Shown here in pieces: positions 17,315 through 24,696 of a DNA stretch of 64,000 bases. This stretch comes from an uncultured Christensenella sp. (lineage in GTDB: Bacteria; Bacillota; Clostridia; Christensenellales; Pumilibacteraceae). The position numbers and the translations under genes were made by a program. The stretch's first letter is position 1. Each line of letters starts with the position of its first letter. The stretch covers positions 62,001 through 126,000 of the forward strand of contig CAJTPT010000003.1 in assembly GCA_910578545.1 (NCBI GenBank), in the 5' to 3' direction. Below the pieces are notes generated by a model. The model had not been told where the DNA came from and made no database searches. It was given only the letters and a program-made list of their open reading frames with translations.

Positions 17315-19426
17315 ATGAAAAAACGACTTGCTTGTATAATAGTCGCGTTGGTATCGGTAATAGCTATGAGCATATTGCTGATTTCTTGCTCGGAAGATTA
17401 TAAGTCAACAGAGCCTAAGGTATATACTGTGTCGTACAAAGCAAGTGAAGGCGGGTACATATATTATTATGAAGAGAATGAAAGAATAGAAGGAAAATCT
17501 GCGGTATTCAATGTCAAATCCGGCGGCAATATTGTGGAAATTGCCGCAAGCCCTAACATCGGCTATGTCTTTGACAGATGGACGGATGGCGTAACTACAC
17601 CGACGCGGCATGATAAAAATGTTACAAACAATATAACGGTTACAGCGCTGTTTAAACAATTAGAATATACTGTTAAGTTTGTAGCGGGCGAACATGGAAG
17701 TATAGACGGCGAAGTCGAACAGTCGGTCGCGTACGGGTACAGCAGTACAACGGTAACTGCGATGCCGGAAAAAGGCTATATGTTTGTAAAGTGGAGCGAC
17801 GGCGACACTGCCCCTGTGCGTAGAGAGTTGTACGTATATGAAGATAGGCAGGTCGCGGCGGAGTTTGCGCCTATATCAAGGGAATATAGACTTAATTACA
17901 GGCTGAACAGCGAAACCGAATTAAATCAGCCGACGGTTAAATTGACGTACGGCGAGCTTGACGGCGTTAAGCTTCCCGTGCTCGAAAAAGAGCATTTTGT
18001 CTTTGACGGCTGGTATTACGACGGTCAAAGAGTGGCGGACGAAAACGGGGAATTACTTATAGATGACGATTTTGTTATACCTGAAATAAAAAAACACAGC
18101 ACCGGAAGAGATATGGGGATTGAAGCTAAATGGAAGGCCGAAGAAACTTTTGGGTATAAAATCTTAATTGTGTACGTAACAGAAATAGAAGCCGATTTAT
18201 TGGACTGCAATCGCAATATTCAGCACGTACAATTCCAAATGACCGACGAGCAAAAAAGATTTTGTCATGAAAACACCAAGCTGTTTGAGCAATATATGGA
18301 AGATATGATGGATGGATTGGTGGATTTTGAAGTCGACGAATATTTTACCACGCAAACCGTTTATTCCAAAAGCTTTAAACAGAGCTTTTTAAATACGGCC
18401 AACGGTACACAGGTGTCGACCCATCTATATCCCTCTTACATACCGGAAGTAAGAGCGGCAGATATGACTGAAGGATATGACGCATCGGTCAGCGTGTTTG
18501 GATTTTGTGAAGATTTAACTACTGCTTTTGAGCAAGCTTATAGGTTCCAAAATGCGAGTGGGGCAACGCAACCGAACTTGGAAGGTGAGTGTGAAGTGTA
18601 TTTGGATAGTATTTGGAAAACGTTTTTTTATCGTGGAGCGACTTCTATTGACGATGTGCTTAGCCATAAAAGCGGTCAATTTTTTAATGATAGGATATAT
18701 TTTGTCGATACGTTTACACACGAAATCGCACACACAATAGAGATGAGGATAAATTGCTATAATTATCACGGAACAATCAGTATATGGGGAATAGACCCGA
18801 ATATAGGCGGTATAAAAACCAATAAAATGTATTATCTTAACGAGCTTATACTTGACGGAGAAAGGATAGGCATTCCGTACGGATATTGGAAGGGAGAAGT
18901 TGCAACGGTTACGTACGATGTTTCGACAAGTGAATACGGAAATATGGGGACTATTCGGTTAGTTACGCCAAGAAATCCGTTTATAGCTGTCGGGGATGTA
19001 CAAGGGGTCGTCTACGGCGATGACGCGGATGCCGTTTTAGCTGAACCCAACTATGGTTACAGATTTGTGCGGTGGTCAGACGGAGTGACTACGCCCGAGC
19101 GCAAAGATAAGAATATAACCGCAGACTTTACCGTAACGGCAATATTCGAGCCCGTAGTGTATACTATAAACGTTGTTGCGAGCGAGGGCGGCGGAGTGCG
19201 GATTAAAGCCGGCGAAGTGCAACATGAAATCACTTTGAAAGTGGAATTCCGTACTTCAACGGGTTATATTGATGCTGTGGCGCAAGAAGGATATAGGTTT
19301 GTATGTTGGTCTGACGGTACGACAAGTAGTATGTGGAGTGAAATTATGCAGGGTGACGCTTTTCTTAGTTTGTTTGACGATAACAATACTTATACTTTAA
19401 CAGCGATATTTGAAAAAATAGAGTAA
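17315..19426 (+). CDS. Surface lipoprotein with InlB-type repeats and HEIAH metallopeptidase-like core
   Basis: A 703-residue predicted lipoprotein (lipobox LISC, Cys25). The N-terminal third has bacterial InlB/Listeria-Bacteroides-type repeats (DRWTDGVTTPTRHDK..., VKWSDGDTAPVRR..., a FDGWYYDG repeat). The middle (about 290-560) is a distinct domain with THEIAHTIE near residue 468, the zinc-binding HExxH signature of gluzincin-type metallopeptidases. Two more repeats (FVRWSDGVTTPERKDK, FVCWSDGTTSS) close the protein. The third zinc ligand is not evident, although a NELILDGE stretch about 40 residues on offers a Glu. Likely anchored outside the cell; substrate unknown. GAGGTGG precedes ATG 17315. 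Confidence 0.75.
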   Translation: MKKRLACIIVALVSVIAMSILLISCSEDYKSTEPKVYTVSYKASEGGYIYYYEENERIEGKSAVFNVKSGGNIVEIAASPNIGYVFDRWTDGVTTPTRHDKNVTNNITVTALFKQLEYTVKFVAGEHGSIDGEVEQSVAYGYSSTTVTAMPEKGYMFVKWSDGDTAPVRRELYVYEDRQVAAEFAPISREYRLNYRLNSETELNQPTVKLTYGELDGVKLPVLEKEHFVFDGWYYDGQRVADENGELLIDDDFVIPEIKKHSTGRDMGIEAKWKAEETFGYKILIVYVTEIEADLLDCNRNIQHVQFQMTDEQKRFCHENTKLFEQYMEDMMDGLVDFEVDEYFTTQTVYSKSFKQSFLNTANGTQVSTHLYPSYIPEVRAADMTEGYDASVSVFGFCEDLTTAFEQAYRFQNASGATQPNLEGECEVYLDSIWKTFFYRGATSIDDVLSHKSGQFFNDRIYFVDTFTHEIAHTIEMRINCYNYHGTISIWGIDPNIGGIKTNKMYYLNELILDGERIGIPYGYWKGEVATVTYDVSTSEYGNMGTIRLVTPRNPFIAVGDVQGVVYGDDADAVLAEPNYGYRFVRWSDGVTTPERKDKNITADFTVTAIFEPVVYTINVVASEGGGVRIKAGEVQHEITLKVEFRTSTGYIDAVAQEGYRFVCWSDGTTSSMWSEIMQGDAFLSLFDDNNTYTLTAIFEKIE

Positions 19427-19440
19427 ATCTCTATTTTTTG
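19413..19440 (+). terminator. Terminator overlapping the stop codon
   Basis: AAATAGAG / CTCTATTT stem around TAAAT, with six T. The stop codon lies in the loop. Confidence 0.7.
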
Positions 19441-19520
19441 TATTATCAGCGGTTTTATTAAAAGGATAAATAAACTTATTTAAAAAATCAAATAGGTATT
19501 ATTTATAACATTATACGCAT

Positions 19521-19600
19521 AAAAATCAAAGATTTTTATCTTGCACAAAGTGCAAGATTTGCATTTGCAAATGCGTTAATCTTGTTAATATGACGCAAAT
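19521..19600 (+). repeat. Row of short perfect hairpins before the LRR protein gene
   Basis: In succession: AAAAATC-AAA-GATTTTT (19521-19537), ATCTTGCAC-AAA-GTGCAAGAT (19538-19558) and the palindrome GCATTTGCAAATGC (19561-19574), followed by GCGT...GACGC. They fill most of the 228-nt gap. They could be operators, a repeat element or terminators; no promoter is evident among them. Confidence 0.5.
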
Positions 19601-19654
19601 TTGCCCTTGCAAGCAACTTTGCTTATATTATAAAAAAGGATATGGAGGATATCT

Positions 19655-22600
19655 ATGAAGAACACAACCAAAAGAAAAAGCGCGTTTGTTTTTGTCTTGG
19701 CGGTAATAGCTGTAGTGCTTGCGATTATCGTTACGTTAGGCTTAAACAAGGGCGCTCAACCGGCGCACGCGGAGACCTATAATTCTGCGGACGACTACAA
19801 CTTTACGCTCGTGACCGACAGCGACGGCAACAGCTCGTATAAAGTCGCTATTCAGGCAACCCTGCGTAACTCGGTAACGGTGGCGGTAGTACCGGATACC
19901 TACAACGGCTTGCCTGTGACGGAATTAGCCAACAACGCTTTTATGTCGTGTAAATTGCTTACTAAAGTCGTTTTACCTAAAAGCATTACAAAAATCGGAA
20001 ACAATGCCTTTATCAACTGCTCTCGGCTTAAGCTTGTACACATGCCTAATGTGGAAAGCATAGGCGCTACCGCGTTTTCCATGTGTAGCTCTTTGGACAG
20101 ATTGTACATACCAAAAACTGTCAAATCGGTCGGCGCCAATATATTGAGGAATAACGCAAAAACGGTATACGTGCAATCGGCGGCAGAGGATCTGGGCGAG
20201 GGTTGGTCATCCAAGTGGAACGACTATCATACCGGTGAAGTGGTATATTCGGCAGAGCCGGATGACTCTATTTTATATAGAGAAATTTGTGATGAAAATA
20301 CTAACGAGGTGATCGGTTATGAGATCTGCGAAGAGCAAACTATTTCCACGATAGATGCTGACGTTGTTATATACAATGCGTACAGACCGGACGAGAATTC
20401 CGAATATCTGCCAGTTTTGAATATTTGTCAGGAAGCGTTTTCGGGCGTAACTCTCAAGTCCCTTACGATCAAGGACAGACCGGATAACGACGAGGATTTT
20501 CCGGTATTCGATCACGCTATCAATATTCGCAGCGACTCGTTCTTTTTTGCGTGTATCGATACCATAAATATCGAAACTAATGTAACGTTTGATCATCCAG
20601 ATGATTTGCAGGTGGGTAATACAGACGGTTGGTTTGTCGACGGTACGATTACAGGGGACGAAGACGGGCATTCGGTAGGCGTATTTGAAGAGTCGCTTAT
20701 GTACAGCGTGACCTTGCCCGAAAATATTGAAGCTATTTACGACAGAATGTTTTACAACTGCATCAATCTTAAATCAATAAAGATTGCAGGGCAAGAGTAC
20801 GACGAAACAAACAGGCTTCCCAACGTAAAATCTATAGGCGATGGGGCATTCAGTTCCTGCGGAATTTTGGAAAATATAACGATTCCTTCTTCCGTAATAA
20901 AGATGGGTAGCGCCGTATTTTACCGCTGGGGTACGTGCACTGATCTCGATACCAATCAAAAGGTACGGCAAGTGATAAATATAGAACAATATAAAAAATT
21001 GCTTGGCGAATGGAATGATGAATGGGCAAAAGATATTGATGACTCTAACGTCACTGTCAATTTTAAAGAGGCGTTTGTAAATATACATTTGTGCGACGGT
21101 ACAGATGAGTTTATTACGGTAAGCGTGACGCCCGGGCTACCTATGCCGGAGATAGAAATTCCCACTTTTGACGGACATATTTTTAAAGGAATATTTTCCG
21201 AGCAAGACGGCGAGGGCGTGCAATACTATACGTCAAGCGGCGCAAGCGCAAGGGAATGGCAGGAGAGCGACCCCTCCGACTTTTACGTTAATTGGGTTTC
21301 TAACAAATATAGAGTTTCTTTGGTTAGAGAGGGGCAGGACCCGTACGTTGTCGACGCGTATTTCGGACAGTCAATGCCTGCGGCGCCTAAGCCGGAAAAA
21401 ATAGGTTATACCTTTAAAGGCTATTATTATTTGGAAAGTGACGGAACAAAAGCATATTACTATGACCAAGATATGTGTAGCTATCAAAATTGGGATATAA
21501 GCGAAGATTGCACGTTATACCCCGATTGGAAAGTAACCGTATATTATATAACGTACGCAAATCTGCTTGACGGCATTAATCCGGCGGAAAATCCGACCGT
21601 ATATACTATGGAGAGCGAAACTATTACGCTTATCAATCCTTACGGGCGAGAAATATACGGATATGAAGGCTCATGGGATATTCCCGACATTCCGAAAGGA
21701 AGTATTGGTGATAAAAAAATAACTGTAGAATGGACACCTATAAAGTATAATATAGAATACGTTATTGACGAATGTTATAACAATCCGAATGTGGCAATTA
21801 CTACGTATACGGTAGAAGATACTATCGTTTTTGCGCCGCCTACAGGCAGACTCGGTTATGAAGGTTGGTGGAAGAATTCGATCATTCACAAAGGCACTAC
21901 AGGCGACCAAACAATAGAGGCCACATGGACACTTATTATTTATAATATTACATATCTCGGCGTCGATGGTCTTTATAACCCCAATCGCAAACAGGTAACA
22001 GTCGAAGATTTTGTACAACTTCAATTGGTTGAGCGAAGCGGATATATGCAGTTCGGTTGGCAGTTAAACGGCGAGTATGTATCTACCTTGAGTAATATTC
22101 ATCAAGACATAACGCTTGTTGCGGTTTGGTCTAATGGGAATGTTATCAAGGTCGACGCCAAGACGACCGAACTCAATATTACTGCCGATAATATGATAGT
22201 AAAGTTGCCGTCTTCTAATTTCAGTATATACTCCGGATTGAATCTAGTTGTAAAATATGGTGTTACTGAGTTGACGATTTCGACAGATTACGTCGGAATG
22301 ATTTATTATATGAACATAGATATGTTCGATGTCAATGATGTTACACTCAAACTTGAAAACGTAAGTATGACATCTGTCGTTTCGTCTAAGCCTACGATTT
22401 ATCATCCGTTTTACAAATTAACTCTCTATGCGTTGGGAAAATGTGCAATATATGGCTATAATGCCAGAAACGCAAATTCCCCTGCAGATAGAATATTAAA
22501 CGGCGGTGTGGCAATATCGTGTTGCGACCTGGATATACGCTGTGATACTGAATTGCTTATCAAAGGCGGTAACGGCGGATACGGCAACGGTAACGGCGGA

Positions 22601-22813
22601 CGCGGTTCCGACGGCGGTTACGCTATCTATTCAGAGGTCGGTTTACTTAGGATTATAAGCAATAACGTTACCGTGATTGGTGGAGATGGTGGCAACGGAA
22701 TGTACGGCGCAACAATTTGCGGGCGCGGCGCTTGGGCGGCTAATAAGAGCATTTTTGATCTTAGTTACAAAGCTACCATTGTCGACGGAAGCGACGGTAA
22801 AGTAATCTTTTAG
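19655..22813 (+). CDS. Secreted BspA-like LRR / InlB-repeat surface protein
   Basis: 1052 residues. A signal peptide (hydrophobic 11-31, cleavage near AHAE) precedes BspA-type leucine-rich repeats of the LRR_5 kind (VVLPKSITKIGNNAF, VHMPNVESIGATAF, ITIPSSVIKMGSAVF). After about residue 470 come four or five InlB-type repeats (KGYYYLESDG, YEGSWDIPDIPKGS and similar). The C-terminal 250 residues lack repeats and end in a glycine-rich stretch (GGNGGYGNGNGGRG) of beta-helix look. There is no LPXTG motif or anchor helix, so retention at the surface is unclear. Such proteins usually bind host or dietary polymers. GGAGGA precedes ATG 19655. A hairpin row fills the upstream gap. Confidence 0.8.
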   Translation: MKNTTKRKSAFVFVLAVIAVVLAIIVTLGLNKGAQPAHAETYNSADDYNFTLVTDSDGNSSYKVAIQATLRNSVTVAVVPDTYNGLPVTELANNAFMSCKLLTKVVLPKSITKIGNNAFINCSRLKLVHMPNVESIGATAFSMCSSLDRLYIPKTVKSVGANILRNNAKTVYVQSAAEDLGEGWSSKWNDYHTGEVVYSAEPDDSILYREICDENTNEVIGYEICEEQTISTIDADVVIYNAYRPDENSEYLPVLNICQEAFSGVTLKSLTIKDRPDNDEDFPVFDHAINIRSDSFFFACIDTINIETNVTFDHPDDLQVGNTDGWFVDGTITGDEDGHSVGVFEESLMYSVTLPENIEAIYDRMFYNCINLKSIKIAGQEYDETNRLPNVKSIGDGAFSSCGILENITIPSSVIKMGSAVFYRWGTCTDLDTNQKVRQVINIEQYKKLLGEWNDEWAKDIDDSNVTVNFKEAFVNIHLCDGTDEFITVSVTPGLPMPEIEIPTFDGHIFKGIFSEQDGEGVQYYTSSGASAREWQESDPSDFYVNWVSNKYRVSLVREGQDPYVVDAYFGQSMPAAPKPEKIGYTFKGYYYLESDGTKAYYYDQDMCSYQNWDISEDCTLYPDWKVTVYYITYANLLDGINPAENPTVYTMESETITLINPYGREIYGYEGSWDIPDIPKGSIGDKKITVEWTPIKYNIEYVIDECYNNPNVAITTYTVEDTIVFAPPTGRLGYEGWWKNSIIHKGTTGDQTIEATWTLIIYNITYLGVDGLYNPNRKQVTVEDFVQLQLVERSGYMQFGWQLNGEYVSTLSNIHQDITLVAVWSNGNVIKVDAKTTELNITADNMIVKLPSSNFSIYSGLNLVVKYGVTELTISTDYVGMIYYMNIDMFDVNDVTLKLENVSMTSVVSSKPTIYHPFYKLTLYALGKCAIYGYNARNANSPADRILNGGVAISCCDLDIRCDTELLIKGGNGGYGNGNGGRGSDGGYAIYSEVGLLRIISNNVTVIGGDGGNGMYGATICGRGAWAANKSIFDLSYKATIVDGSDGKVIF

Positions 22814-22845
22814 CATGAATTCAAACTAAAAAAATCTTGGTTTAA

Positions 22846-22888
22846 AAATGCACCCCTAAAGTTTGTCTGACTTTTTGGGGTGCATTTC
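22846..22888. terminator. Bidirectional terminator
   Basis: AAATGCACCCCTAAA pairs with TTTTTGGGGTGCATTT across a 13-nt loop. It separates the LRR gene from the convergent TetR gene. Confidence 0.7.
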
Positions 22889-22922
22889 AGTTTACAGGGG
22901 CGTTGTTGTATTGCGTATTAAT

Positions 22923-23474
22923 TTACTTTTCGGATAGGTATCGAAGTCCCATATAGGAAACGCGTTCGCCGACGTCGGCGATTTCGTTAATGCTCTCGTG
23001 CATGCCGCTGTTCAGCCAGTAGGTGAGCAGTCCCAAAAATCCGTTGGATACGAATATGTAATAATAGTCGATTTTGGCGGCGGGGCAGTTCGGGTAAAGC
23101 TTTGTCATAACCGATACGACCTTCATTCTGCCGGCTTCCACTGCGCGCGCCAAAAAATCGTTTGGGCGCTTGGAATTTAACAGCATTTTGCACACGCCCA
23201 CGTTGCGCGCCACAAACTCGAAAAAAGTTACATAAAAGCTTTTTGCCGGCTGACCGTCGTTGGTTACCGTCGCCTGCGATACCCACTCGACAAATTCCTT
23301 TTCGATCTGCTTTTCTATTTCCGCAAGCACGTCCTGCACGCAGTTATAATGGTAATAAAACGTCGCGCGGTTGACGTTGGCGCGGCGGCAAAGCTCGGTT
23401 GCCGTTATGTCCTCGACGGGCATTGTTTCAAGCATCTCGATAAGCGCGGATTTTACTTTTGTTTGTGTCTTCAT
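22923..23474 (-). CDS. TetR/AcrR-family transcriptional regulator
   Basis: A 183-residue repressor-type protein. The N-terminal helix-turn-helix is clear: VEDITATELCRRANVNRATFYYHY, the TetR_N signature. The rest is a helical ligand-binding domain of the TetR_C_31 (DhaS-like) type, with GFLGLLTYWLNSGM near the end. The ligand and targets are unknown. It has its own consensus promoter (23507-23535), and no obvious target gene is divergent from it: upstream on the same strand is the amidase-like gene. An operator could overlap its promoter, but no clean palindrome was seen. Confidence 0.88.
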   Translation of the reverse strand: MKTQTKVKSALIEMLETMPVEDITATELCRRANVNRATFYYHYNCVQDVLAEIEKQIEKEFVEWVSQATVTNDGQPAKSFYVTFFEFVARNVGVCKMLLNSKRPNDFLARAVEAGRMKVVSVMTKLYPNCPAAKIDYYYIFVSNGFLGLLTYWLNSGMHESINEIADVGERVSYMGLRYLSEK

Positions 23475-23506
23475 TTTTCGCTCGGGGAATTTTTTCTGTC
23501 CTATAT

Positions 23507-23535
23507 ATTATACACTTTTTAAGACACACTGTCAA
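23507..23535 (-). promoter_or_regulatory. Promoter of the TetR-family gene
   Basis: On the minus strand: TTGACA (23535-23530), 17 nt, TATAAT (23512-23507). Confidence 0.8.
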
Positions 23536-23569
23536 ACTTTTTTATCGCATAGTAAAAGTATAATATTCA

Positions 23570-24574
23570 TTAAAATAATCGCGGTCTGCCGCCCCCGACG
23601 GGCTTTAACAAGTCTATCATTTCGGCTGTCACGCCGCTTTGTTCTGTAGAAGAAAGTCCGCTGTTTGTTTCGTTCAAAAACTCGTTTAGCGCTGTCAGTG
23701 TTTGACTGTCCAAAACGCCGCTTAACTCACAAGGGTATAGTTTTGAACGAAGCTTGTGCTGAACGTATGACGCCGTCGCGCTTTTTGCGCCGAACGGTAT
23801 GCCGCAGTACTCGGGTAGGGCAAGGCAGATTAATGCGTTTGTATTAACGTGAGGTTCATTGTTTATCATAAACGTCTTGGCGGCGAGCGACGTGTTGCGA
23901 CCGATAACGCCGTCCACGTCCGTTTTGTACCCGTGTGCGCAAAGCAAGGCTTGTAACTGCTTGACCTTTGTTCCGCGCTTGCCTACGTCGTCCGGGTTTA
24001 GCGCAGGGTAGCAGGTCTTTTCCTCGCGCGGAATGTACGGTAAATCGAAATATTCACATATGCCCATAGCCGCATATTCGGCAAACGCCGTTCGGTAATC
24101 GGGATCGTGCGCCGCTTTTGCCTCGTCAAAGTTGGTAAGATATCCGCCATCTATTATAATAGCCGGACACGCCGCACCGCTCGGCTCGCGGTCGGGTAAT
24201 ATCGTGCACTTCCCCTTGTTAAGCAGTTTGGCGCAAACGTCCTCTGCAAGCGTGCGGTTTTTGGTTCGCCCGGCATAATACCGCACCGTCATTCCGCATA
24301 CGTCGTTAAAGCTCTTTCTCGACCCGAACGCTCCGTATGACGTTACCGCAATGCAGTCTGCCGAAACACGGTTGGCAAGCATAACGGTATCTTGGCAATC
24401 GGTTATCGGCTGTTTGACATCCACAACGTCAAAGCCGCAACGCAGTAACGCCGCCTGCAAAAGATATTTGGTCGGTTCGGTGAATATCCGCCCGTCAAAC
24501 CGTTCGCCCACAAACGGCATAAGCGGCGTGCGCCCGCAGTCCGTTCCCGCTACAACAACAGTAATCTCGCTCAT
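23570..24574 (-). CDS. Amidase_3-fold protein with peptidoglycan-binding domain, probably non-catalytic
   Basis: 334 residues. The first 175 follow the outline of N-acetylmuramoyl-L-alanine amidases (Amidase_3), most clearly at the end: IIDGGYLTNFDEAKAAHDPDYR...AEYAAMGICEYF. The catalytic zinc residues look lost: the GHGG loop reads GTDCGRT, the SIHxN motif reads VTSYGAF, and the final Glu before the glycines is Asp. Residues about 185-240 form a PG_binding_1-type domain (VGKRGTKVKQLQALLCAHGYKTDVDGVIG), with a weaker second copy after it. No signal peptide is visible, so it would be cytoplasmic or exported by an unusual route. AGAGGTAG precedes the ATG. The fold call is fairly safe; loss of activity is inference. 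Confidence 0.65.
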   Translation of the reverse strand: MSEITVVVAGTDCGRTPLMPFVGERFDGRIFTEPTKYLLQAALLRCGFDVVDVKQPITDCQDTVMLANRVSADCIAVTSYGAFGSRKSFNDVCGMTVRYYAGRTKNRTLAEDVCAKLLNKGKCTILPDREPSGAACPAIIIDGGYLTNFDEAKAAHDPDYRTAFAEYAAMGICEYFDLPYIPREEKTCYPALNPDDVGKRGTKVKQLQALLCAHGYKTDVDGVIGRNTSLAAKTFMINNEPHVNTNALICLALPEYCGIPFGAKSATASYVQHKLRSKLYPCELSGVLDSQTLTALNEFLNETNSGLSSTEQSGVTAEMIDLLKPVGGGRPRLF

Positions 24575-24696
24575 AGCTACCTCTGTATTTTTCTATTTCT
24601 GTTATATGCCGAACGCCCGTCCCGAGTGCGAAATTTAATTCATGGTAATTTAGTGGGAATTTGCTTGACATAATAGAATAAAGGTGGTAAAATACT

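Noticed and set aside
22846..22888. IS-end inverted repeat
   Set aside because: The TGCACCCC/GGGGTGCA arms look like some insertion-sequence ends, but there is no transposase and a convergent-gene terminator explains them.
24665..24693. TTGACA-17-TAAAAT promoter for copA
   Set aside because: It would start transcription after the ribosome site and near the second ATG; too uncertain to list as a feature.
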